DNA of 11,125 nucleotides from Halobacteriales archaeon QH_8_67_36 (GTDB taxonomy: Archaea; Halobacteriota; Halobacteria; Halobacteriales; Haloarculaceae): the NCBI GenBank assembly GCA_003021755.1, contig PXQZ01000116.1, positions 1 to 11,125 on the forward strand, in the 5' to 3' direction. The notes beneath the pieces are model-generated. The model saw nothing but the letters and a program-made list of their open reading frames with translations. It did no database searches and was not told the DNA's origin. This document shows positions 6,101 through 11,125 of the stretch, piece by piece. Position 1 is the first letter of the stretch. Each line of letters opens with the position of its first letter. Both the position numbers and the translations under genes were made by a program.

Positions 6101-6110
6101 AAAAAATATG
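6101..6110 (-). promoter_or_regulatory. TATA-like box of lrp (also a U-run after porB)
   Basis: On the minus strand the segment reads CATATTTTTT, centred about 28 bases before the lrp ATG. This is the expected distance for a leaderless haloarchaeal transcript. The run of six T may also serve as the U-rich terminator of the porAB transcript, which ends about 70 bases upstream on the same strand. Confidence 0.55.
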
Positions 6111-6124
6111 TTCCGAATCAGTAA

Positions 6125-6150
6125 TCCCGGTTCGGGACCGTCGGAACCGG
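6125..6150 (-). terminator. Stem-loop downstream of porB
   Basis: CCGGTTC (6127-6133) and GAACCGG (6144-6150) form a perfect 7-bp stem with a 10-base loop, 25 bases after the porB stop. An alternative smaller hairpin, TCCCG-GTT-CGGGA (6125-6137), overlaps it. The T6 run at 6101-6106 follows on the same strand. Together they may end or stabilise the porAB mRNA. Confidence 0.4.
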
Positions 6151-6175
6151 CGACGGCCCCACCGCGGACACCGGC

Positions 6176-7114
6176 TTATTTGTGGTGATCGAGGAGGTTG
6201 TCGTAGGTTCGCTCCCACTCGGCGTCCTCGTCGAAGTACCGCTCGGCGAGGGGATCCTCGGGCATCTCGCCGATGGAACGTTTCTCCTGACCGTAGGAGG
6301 GACGGTCTTCCTCGACGTACATGCGACCGGTGAGCACTTCGCCCTCGTAGAGGCGCTCCTCGGTCTTGCGCATCATCTCGGCGGCTTCCTTGCGGTTCGA
6401 GACGTCGAAGTCGAACTCGTCGGACTGCTGGACGTCCGTGTAGGGCACGTAGTGTTTCGCGTCCTTGTTCCAGGTCGGACACTGGGTGAGGAAGTCGATG
6501 TGCGCGAAGCCGTCGTGTTCGATGGCCTCGGCGATGATTTCCTTGGCCTGATTGGGGTTGACCGCAGCCGTGCGGGCGATGTAGGTCGCGCCGGCGTTGA
6601 GCTGCTGACTGAGCGGTCGAATCGGCGACTTCGCCGAGCCGTGTGGCTGGGTCTTTGACTTGTGGCCCTTCGGCGAGGTCGGCGAGGTCTGGCCCTTCGT
6701 GAGGCCGAAAATCTCGTTGTTGAACACGATGTAGGTCATATCGTGGTTCTCACGGGCGGTGTGGATGGTGTGGTTGCCGCCGATACCGTAGCCGTCACCG
6801 TCGCCGCCGGCGGCAATGACCTCGATTTCGGGGTTGGCAAGTTTCGCGGCCCGGGCGACGGGCAGCGAGCGGCCGTGGATGGTGTGGAAGCCGTAGCTGT
6901 TGAAGTAGCTGTTGAGCTTCCCGGAACAGCCGATGCCGGTGAACAGGGCGACCTCGTCGGGGTTGCGCCCGACCTCGGGCATGGCCTGTTTCAGCGCCTT
7001 CAGGACACCGAAGTCCCCACAGCCGGGGCACCAGGTGGCCTGTGGCTCGATGCCTGGCGTGAACTCGTCTCGGTCTATCTCGCGGTCGTCTCCGATTGCG
7101 CTGAACGTACTCAT
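6176..7114 (-). CDS. porB: Pyruvate:ferredoxin oxidoreductase beta subunit
   Basis: PorB holds thiamine diphosphate and the [4Fe-4S] cluster of the cytoplasmic two-subunit enzyme that converts pyruvate and CoA to acetyl-CoA and CO2 while reducing ferredoxin. The 312 residues match haloarchaeal PorB rather than the shorter KorB of the 2-oxoglutarate enzyme (about 286-288). There are exactly four cysteines: Cys29 and Cys32 in WCPGCGDFG, Cys63 in GIGCSGKL and Cys212 in TQCPTWNKD. Their spacing matches the cluster ligands known from Sulfolobus 2-oxoacid:ferredoxin oxidoreductase. The thiamine diphosphate motif begins GGDGDGYGIGG (103-113) and ends at FNN (131-133). The start lies three bases after the porA stop, with AGGTGA as ribosome binding site inside the porA end. 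The substrate assignment rests on length and remembered similarity. Confidence 0.92.
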   Translation of the reverse strand: MSTFSAIGDDREIDRDEFTPGIEPQATWCPGCGDFGVLKALKQAMPEVGRNPDEVALFTGIGCSGKLNSYFNSYGFHTIHGRSLPVARAAKLANPEIEVIAAGGDGDGYGIGGNHTIHTARENHDMTYIVFNNEIFGLTKGQTSPTSPKGHKSKTQPHGSAKSPIRPLSQQLNAGATYIARTAAVNPNQAKEIIAEAIEHDGFAHIDFLTQCPTWNKDAKHYVPYTDVQQSDEFDFDVSNRKEAAEMMRKTEERLYEGEVLTGRMYVEEDRPSYGQEKRSIGEMPEDPLAERYFDEDAEWERTYDNLLDHHK

Positions 7115-7117
7115 AGG

Positions 7118-9016
7118 TTAGTCACCTGCCGTTGGCAGGTACGTCATGTTGGTCGCGGCGAGGTCCTCGCCGTTGATACTGGACTCGAACCCGTCGACGA
7201 TTTCGGCGGGCTCGAAGGGGTTGCCGTTGTACTTCAGCAGGCTGGACAGCTTGTCGCCGTACTTGCCGATTTCCTTCTGGGTCAGCCCGCGGAACTGGGC
7301 GGTGGCGTTCATCTCGACGACGAGCGCCTGGTCGACGGAGTCGAGCCACTCGGAGACCTCTTCGACCGGGTACGGGGCCATGTCGGAGACGCCGAGCGCC
7401 TTGACGGAGTGGCCGTTCTCGTTGAGCCGGTCGACGGCCTCGAAGGCCGTGTCCTGCTGGCTCCCCCAGACGAGAACGCCGTAGTCGGCCGCCTCGGGAC
7501 CGTAGTAGGTCTGGTGGGAGGCGTTCTCGTCGAGGTCGGCGCGGATGTCGTCGAGCTTGTTCAGCCGACGCTCTATCTGCGCGATACGGTTGTCCGGGTC
7601 CTCGCTGATGTGGCCCTCCTCGTTGTGTTCGTTCCCCGTCGCGAGGTAGCGCCCGTCCTTCTGGCCGGGCACCGAGCGCGGGCTGACGTTCGAGCCGTCT
7701 TCGGGCTCGTACAGGAACCGCTTGAACTTCCCGGAGGCGTGGTGTGCCGCCTCTTCGATTTCGCCCTCGGTGAGGACGGAGCCGGGGTCGGCGTTTGGCT
7801 CCTCGTCGAAGTGGCTCGCCGGCATGTTCCGGAGTTCGCCCTGAATCTTCTGGTCGTAGATGACGATGGCCGGAATCTGGTATTCGTAGGCGATGCGGAA
7901 CGCCGAACGGGTCTGCGTGTAACACTCGCGGATGTTCGCGGGCGCGAACACGACGCGGGCCGAGTCGCCCTGTGAGGTGTACAGGACGTGTTCGAGGTCG
8001 GCCTGTTCGGGCTTGGTCGGCATCCCGGTCGAGGGACCGGCACGCATCGCTTCGACCAGCACGACCGGCGTCTCCGTCATCTCCGCGAGACCGAGCGGCT
8101 CCGACATCAGGGCGAACCCACCGCCCGAGGAGCCGGACATCGACTTGACGCCCATATGGGACGCACCGAGGGCGAGCGCCGCCGCGGCGATCTCGTCCTC
8201 GACCTGCTCCGAGATACCGCCGAACTCGGGCAGGTGCTGGGACATGATGGTGAAGACGTCGGTCCACGGGGTCATCGGGTAGCCCGAGATGAACCGACAG
8301 CCCTCGTCGAGGGCGCCATAGGAGATGGCGTTAGAGCCCGAGAGGATGACCTGTTCCTCGTCGTGGGAGCCTTCCGGAACCTCGATACCGTGGTCGATGT
8401 CGAGTTCCGAGGCGGCGTCGTATGCGTCCTGCAGGACGTCGAGGTTCGCTTCCTGCATGTCGCCGGCCATGTTCTGCTTGATGAGCTCCTCGAACTCCTC
8501 GGTGCCGATGTCGAGGATGGCGGCGGTCGCACCGATACCGGCCGTGTTGCGCATGATCTCGCGGCCGTGTTCCTTGGCGATGCCGCGCAGGTCCATCGGA
8601 ACGACGTGCCAGCCGTTCTCCTCGGCGGCCGCTTCGAGCCCGATTTCGTCGACGTCCTCCTCGTCGAGCAGTCCCTCGTCGTACAGCAGGACGCCGCCCT
8701 CTCGGAGGTCGTCGAAGTTCTCGTACAGCGGTTTCAGCTCTTCCTTGCCGTAGTAGGCCTCGTCCTGCGGGTTCCGGGCAAAGGAGTCACCCAGCGCGAG
8801 GAGGAAGTTGTAGCCGTCACCGCGTGACTGTACGTCCTCGTCTTTCGCGCGTACCTCGACGTACGTGTGGCCACCGCGGATGCGCGACGGGTAATGCCGG
8901 TGCGTGAAAACGTGAAGTCCCGAACGCATCAGGGCCTTCGCGAAGTTCTGACTGGTCGAGTCGATTCCGTCACCGGAACCGCCAGCGATTCGCCAGATTA
9001 GTTCGTTGTCTGTCAT
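7118..9016 (-). CDS. porA: Pyruvate:ferredoxin oxidoreductase alpha subunit (fused gamma-alpha)
   Basis: PorA is the 632-residue partner of PorB, close to the known haloarchaeal PorA length. Residues 1 to about 200 are the gamma-like domain (IAGGSGDGIDSTSQNFAKAL at 10-29 and YPSRIRGGHTYVEVRA at 42-57). From about 220 comes the alpha domain, with YPMTP (246-250), the counterpart of the YPITP motif, and MRAGPSTGMPTKPEQADL (324-341), whose Arg325 matches the essential substrate-contact arginine of the family. A C-terminal transketolase-like domain (about 505-632) ends the protein. No cysteine cluster motif is present, as expected, since the iron-sulfur cluster is in PorB. A partial Shine-Dalgarno (GAGGAT) lies six bases before the ATG. 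A TATA-like TTTAGT about 55 bases upstream gives a short leader. 2-Oxoglutarate specificity is less likely on length. Confidence 0.92.
   Translation of the reverse strand: MTDNELIWRIAGGSGDGIDSTSQNFAKALMRSGLHVFTHRHYPSRIRGGHTYVEVRAKDEDVQSRGDGYNFLLALGDSFARNPQDEAYYGKEELKPLYENFDDLREGGVLLYDEGLLDEEDVDEIGLEAAAEENGWHVVPMDLRGIAKEHGREIMRNTAGIGATAAILDIGTEEFEELIKQNMAGDMQEANLDVLQDAYDAASELDIDHGIEVPEGSHDEEQVILSGSNAISYGALDEGCRFISGYPMTPWTDVFTIMSQHLPEFGGISEQVEDEIAAAALALGASHMGVKSMSGSSGGGFALMSEPLGLAEMTETPVVLVEAMRAGPSTGMPTKPEQADLEHVLYTSQGDSARVVFAPANIRECYTQTRSAFRIAYEYQIPAIVIYDQKIQGELRNMPASHFDEEPNADPGSVLTEGEIEEAAHHASGKFKRFLYEPEDGSNVSPRSVPGQKDGRYLATGNEHNEEGHISEDPDNRIAQIERRLNKLDDIRADLDENASHQTYYGPEAADYGVLVWGSQQDTAFEAVDRLNENGHSVKALGVSDMAPYPVEEVSEWLDSVDQALVVEMNATAQFRGLTQKEIGKYGDKLSSLLKYNGNPFEPAEIVDGFESSINGEDLAATNMTYLPTAGD
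7124..7140 (-). promoter_or_regulatory. porB: Hairpin over the porB ribosome binding site (translational coupling)
   Basis: Within the last codons of porA, the mRNA reads ACCUGCC-AAC-GGCAGGU-GACUAACCU-AUG. The perfect 7-bp stem ends in AGGU, and the Shine-Dalgarno AGGUGA for porB starts in that stem. Ribosomes finishing porA would open the hairpin and free the site, tying PorB output to PorA output and helping a 1:1 ratio. The function is inferred. Confidence 0.6.
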
Positions 9017-9070
9017 TGTGAAATCCTCGGCCCCAGCTCTGGTGCCGTATCGGAAGGTTGGGGGGCCACG

Positions 9071-9086
9071 ACTAAACGTTTTCCAC
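9071..9086 (-). promoter_or_regulatory. porA: porA promoter (BRE/TATA-like)
   Basis: On the minus strand this reads GTGGAAAACGTTTAGT. The purine-rich GGAAAA is BRE-like and TTTAGT is TATA-like. Transcription would start about 25 bases on, near 9047, leaving a leader of about 30 bases that carries GAGGAT before the porA ATG. Confidence 0.45.
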
Positions 9087-9097
9087 TGTATCAGGAC

Positions 9098-9107
9098 CCA
9101 TTAATGG
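9098..9107. promoter_or_regulatory. Palindrome CCATTAATGG upstream of the porA promoter
   Basis: A perfect 10-bp AT-centred palindrome sits about 12 bases upstream of the BRE-like element of porA. The position suits an activator. The adjacent Lrp gene is an obvious candidate regulator, but nothing in the sequence proves it. Confidence 0.35.
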
Positions 9108-9122
9108 TTATTATTCGGACGA

Positions 9123-9171
9123 GGGAAGCCGATTTTGGAGATACGATGATGATTAATTCGTATGGTTTCCC
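9123..9171. repeat. Composite inverted repeat / stem-loop upstream of porA
   Basis: GGGAAGCC (9123-9130) pairs with GGTTTCCC (9164-9171), with one G:U pair on the plus strand. Directly inside on the right side, ATACGA (9141-9146) pairs with TCGTAT (9158-9163) around an 11-base loop. A 10-base bulge lies on the left side only. The plus-strand RNA fold is more stable than the minus-strand one, where the G:U becomes A:C. Confidence 0.35.
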
Positions 9172-9211
9172 GGTGCGCCAAGAGCGATCGGCTGCGAGAC
9201 AGATTGGAGTA

Positions 9212-9227
9212 TGGATAGGTCTATCCA
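9212..9227. repeat. Inverted repeat TGGATAG-GT-CTATCCA
   Basis: Perfect 7-bp arms separated by two bases, about 80 bases after the acyl-CoA dehydrogenase stop and about 200 bases upstream of porA. The short spacer makes a DNA-binding dimer site more likely than an RNA hairpin. Confidence 0.4.
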
Positions 9228-9262
9228 GAAACGCGCGCCGCTGGCAGAGGAGCAAGAGCCTC

Positions 9263-9294
9263 GGGGGTCCTACGGCTTTTGGACGTGCGGCCCC
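9263..9294 (-). terminator. Weak stem-loop after the acyl-CoA dehydrogenase gene
   Basis: On the minus strand GGGG, a six-base bulge, GTCC, a ten-base loop, GGAC and CCCC can pair. It begins 11 bases after the stop codon. The following sequence is pyrimidine-rich but has no T-run, so the terminator call is weak. Confidence 0.25.
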
Positions 9295-9305
9295 TCGACG
9301 GTCGA

Positions 9306-10460
9306 TTACCGCGGCGTCTGGCGGTAGATGAGGTTGCGCTGGATGTCGTTGGCGCCCTCGTAGATGACCGGGATGCGCGCGTCACGGAACACCCGCGAGA
9401 TACGGTTCTCCAGTAGTACCGACCGGCCGCCGTGGAGCTGCATGCTCCGCCGGGAGCACTCGGTGGCGGCCTCGGTGCCGGCGGTCTTGGCCAGCGCGGC
9501 CCAGTAGCCGGCGTTCTCCTGGTTGGCGACGCGCTCGGCGGCGTCCCACGTGAGCGAGCGGGCCGACTGGAAGGACAGTTGCATGTCAGAGAGCTTGTGT
9601 TGGACGGCCTGGAACTCATCGACGGTGCGGCCGAAGGCCTCCCGGTCGTGGACGAACTCCCAGGCCTCCTCGATGGCCGCGGCGGCGAGGCCGATGCCGT
9701 GGCCGGCGACGATGACTCGGCCATGGTTGAAAAACTCCGCGAGCATGTAGAAGCCGGCGCCCTCAACACCTATCAGGTGGTCCTCGGGGACGCGACAGTC
9801 GTCCAGTACGACGTGGCCCTGTTTCGACGCGCGAAAGCCCATCTTCTCGGGGATGTGTTCGGCGTCGTAGCCCGGCGCGTCGGTCGGCACGATGAACAGC
9901 GAGAAGTTGCCATAGCGGTTGTCGGGGTCGTCGCCGGTCCTGGCGTAGAGGGTGAGCCAGTCGGCCTCGACGGCGTTGCCGACCCAGTACTTCTCGCCGT
10001 TGAGGACCCACTCGTCGCCGTCTTTCTCGGCGCTGGTCGTCATCCCCGCGAGGTCACTGCCGGTTTCTGGCTCCGACACGGCGAGGCCGCTTATCTGTTC
10101 GTTCTCGGCGACGGGACGGAGATACGCCTCGGCCTGGGCCTCGCTGCCGTGGTCCTCGATGATTTCCGCGCCGAAACTCGCCAGCTGGAGCGTCAGCGCG
10201 ATGCCGGCGTCGGCCCGGTAGAACTCCTCGGCGATGGCGAGCATCTGCTGGAGGTCGTACCCCTTCCCGCCGACGTCCTCGCTGAGATCCTGGCCGACGA
10301 GGCCGGCGTCCATCCCGGCTTCGAGGACCTCCCACGGGTACTCGCCGGACTCGTAGTAGTCGGCGGCCACGGGCGCGATGTGCTCCCGGGCGAACGCGCG
10401 AGCCTCGGCTTTCACTTTGCGGGCGTGTTCGGGGACCGGATACTCCGAAAGTAGCTCCAT
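9306..10460 (-). CDS. Acyl-CoA dehydrogenase
   Basis: This FAD-dependent cytoplasmic enzyme forms the trans-2,3 double bond of an acyl-CoA and passes electrons to electron-transfer flavoprotein. The 384-residue length is normal for the family. Visible landmarks are AVSEPETGSD (127-136, flavin and substrate binding), WVLNGEKYWVGNA (151-163), REAFGRTVDEFQAVQHKLSD (273-292), QLHGG (341-345) and IYEGANDIQRN (366-376). Glu368 is in the place of the catalytic base of medium-chain acyl-CoA dehydrogenase. Chain-length or branched-chain preference cannot be read from sequence. The gene is alone in its direction, 107 bases after cheC. A TATA-like GTATAT is centred 27 bases before the ATG, so the mRNA is probably leaderless. 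A TGGTG-T-CACCA palindrome touches that box. Confidence 0.93.
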   Translation of the reverse strand: MELLSEYPVPEHARKVKAEARAFAREHIAPVAADYYESGEYPWEVLEAGMDAGLVGQDLSEDVGGKGYDLQQMLAIAEEFYRADAGIALTLQLASFGAEIIEDHGSEAQAEAYLRPVAENEQISGLAVSEPETGSDLAGMTTSAEKDGDEWVLNGEKYWVGNAVEADWLTLYARTGDDPDNRYGNFSLFIVPTDAPGYDAEHIPEKMGFRASKQGHVVLDDCRVPEDHLIGVEGAGFYMLAEFFNHGRVIVAGHGIGLAAAAIEEAWEFVHDREAFGRTVDEFQAVQHKLSDMQLSFQSARSLTWDAAERVANQENAGYWAALAKTAGTEAATECSRRSMQLHGGRSVLLENRISRVFRDARIPVIYEGANDIQRNLIYRQTPR

Positions 10461-10474
10461 ATCCTACCCATGTG

Positions 10475-10493
10475 TGGTGTCACCATATACCTC
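10475..10493 (-). promoter_or_regulatory. Acyl-CoA dehydrogenase promoter with adjoining palindrome
   Basis: On the minus strand GAGGTATATGGTGACACCA contains a TATA-like GTATAT centred 27 bases before the ATG at 10460. Directly next to it, overlapping by the ATGG, is the perfect palindrome TGGTG-T-CACCA (10475-10485). A repressor bound to the palindrome would cover the region between TATA and the transcription start. Confidence 0.5.
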
Positions 10494-10554
10494 GTGAAAC
10501 TGTGGAAAACCTCACCGACGTTGTTTCCTATCGCACTGCTCGCCGGAACGTCGG

Positions 10555-10569
10555 GAGACTACCCGTCTC
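10555..10569 (-). other. Small hairpin at the cheC stop codon
   Basis: GAGAC-TACCC-GTCTC has 5-bp arms and a 5-base loop and overlaps the cheC TGA. There is no adjoining T-run. It may mark the 3' end of the transcript, but the arms are short. Confidence 0.2.
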
Positions 10570-11125
10570 AGACCTCTATCTCCTGCATCAGCCCGACCAG
10601 CTCCTCCAGTTCGGGGAACGTGTACACCTTGACGTTGATGTCGGAATCCAGCGCGTGGACCCGGGAGTCGAACATCAGCGCCATGTCGTCGTCCCGGTCG
10701 CCGACCAGCTGATCGACCATCCCGCTGCCCGGCCCGAACGTGAAGTTCGGCGTCGAGATGTCGATGGTCGTATCGAGGACGTTCGCCCAGCCATCGATGA
10801 AGCCGCTGGTCATGATGTTGCCGATTTCCCGAATCGCGGAGCGTTCCATGTCGGTGAACCCGCCGGCGTCGCTGGTCTCGCCCATGTCACCTATCATCCC
10901 GTGGGCGAGGTCCTTCGCGCTCCGGGCGTTGAACAGAAAGAGGATGTAGCCATGGGGTTTTTCGACCATCCCGATGCTGATGCCTATCTGTTTCTCGTCG
11001 CCGATGTGGGTCTTGATATCCGGGACGTCGATGAAGTTTATTTTCGTAATCTCCATCTCGGTCTCCATCCCGGTCATCTGGCTCAGGTGGTTGGCCACGG
11101 TGTTGCCCCCCTCCTTGGCCATCCT
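10568..11125 (-). CDS. cheC: CheC-family chemotaxis protein (CheY-P phosphatase type), N terminus outside the window
   Basis: The frame runs off the right edge, so the 5' end is missing. The 185 codons present (plus stop) cover nearly all of a CheC domain. The first visible Met lies inside the first conserved ExxN motif (MAKEGGN), so the real start is beyond the window; CheC normally has a short helix before it. The second phosphatase motif is complete: SAIREIGN fits S-x3-E-x2-N and is followed after 22 residues by the conserved Pro of DISTPNF. CheC removes phosphate from CheY and often works with CheD in archaeal taxis. In the first motif the Asp/Ser position is Arg, so that site may be degenerate. 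Phosphatase activity is inferred from family. It ends 107 bases before the dehydrogenase start. Confidence 0.9.
   Translation of the reverse strand, partial: RMAKEGGNTVANHLSQMTGMETEMEITKINFIDVPDIKTHIGDEKQIGISIGMVEKPHGYILFLFNARSAKDLAHGMIGDMGETSDAGGFTDMERSAIREIGNIMTSGFIDGWANVLDTTIDISTPNFTFGPGSGMVDQLVGDRDDDMALMFDSRVHALDSDINVKVYTFPELEELVGLMQEIEV

Larger units (their letters stand above)
9017..9305. other. 289-base intergenic region upstream of porA
   Basis: This is the largest non-coding stretch in the window. It is richer in A and T than the genes, especially 9069-9175. It holds the porA promoter near its left end, the palindrome CCATTAATGG (9098-9107), a composite stem-loop (9123-9171), a 7+2+7 inverted repeat (9212-9227) and a weak acyl-CoA dehydrogenase 3' hairpin (9263-9294). 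A short open frame on the plus strand (9104-9331) has no recognisable protein character and overlaps the dehydrogenase end, so I do not call it a gene. Confidence 0.6.

Noticed and set aside
6662..7975. Long plus-strand open frame opposite porB and porA
   Set aside because: It crosses two well-supported minus-strand genes and their junction. Its valine-, glycine- and aspartate-rich composition is that of a codon shadow.
6176..9016. 2-oxoglutarate:ferredoxin oxidoreductase (korAB) for the two-gene oxidoreductase
   Set aside because: Both subunits have the longer haloarchaeal PorA/PorB lengths (632 and 312) and PorA begins like the known pyruvate enzyme rather than KorA.
9104..9331. 75-codon plus-strand frame upstream of porA
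   Set aside because: It starts inside a palindrome, has mixed composition without domains, and overlaps the end of the acyl-CoA dehydrogenase gene.
1..11125. CRISPR array, defence island, prophage or insertion sequence
   Set aside because: No spaced direct repeats, transposase, integrase or terminal repeats were seen. Gene content and codon use look uniform and chromosomal.

Overview
The window is from a halophilic archaeon (class Halobacteria). The proteins are strongly acidic, GC content is high, and several promoters look leaderless: an AT-rich box about 27 bases before the start codon with no Shine-Dalgarno (SD) sequence. The two-subunit pyruvate:ferredoxin oxidoreductase, a cox-linked small membrane protein and an archaeal CheC fit the same assignment. 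Nothing in the sequence fixes the genus. I see no rRNA, tRNA, CRISPR array or insertion sequence. This is ordinary chromosomal core metabolism with a few noteworthy details.

Layout, left to right. Bases 1-791 (+) hold the C-terminal half of a heme-copper oxidase subunit I. A terminator-like hairpin follows. A 30-residue single-helix membrane protein (1051-1143, -) and a two-helix 'cox cluster' membrane protein (1202-1477, +) are divergent and share one AT-rich promoter segment. Everything from 1478 onward is on the minus strand. In transcription order (right to left) it reads: partial cheC (10568-11125), acyl-CoA dehydrogenase (9306-10460), porA (7118-9016), porB (6176-7114), an Lrp/AsnC regulator (5650-6078), a Rossmann-DHH-DHHA1 phosphoesterase (4104-5615), a CBS-CBS-ParB-like protein (3269-4066) and a coenzyme B12-dependent acyl-CoA mutase large subunit (1478-3172).

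How the genes work together. The oxidase fragment and the two small membrane proteins belong to terminal respiration. PorA and PorB oxidise pyruvate to acetyl-CoA and reduce ferredoxin. The acyl-CoA dehydrogenase and the acyl-CoA mutase belong to fatty, branched-chain or propionyl-type acyl-CoA metabolism. The Lrp gene has its own leaderless promoter with an inverted repeat ending at the start codon, which suggests autoregulation. The phosphoesterase and the CBS-ParB gene follow at short spacings (34 and 37 bases) and could be an operon handling a nucleotide signal.

Most worth a second look: (1) the mutase has Phe and Gln at the two positions that are Tyr89 and Arg207 in methylmalonyl-CoA mutase, the pattern known from isobutyryl-CoA mutase; (2) a perfect 7-bp hairpin at the end of porA covers part of the porB ribosome binding site; (3) the unannotated 30-residue membrane protein beside the cox genes; (4) the soluble Rossmann-DHH-DHHA1 protein next to a CBS-ParB protein, a possible cyclic-di-AMP or related nucleotide module.
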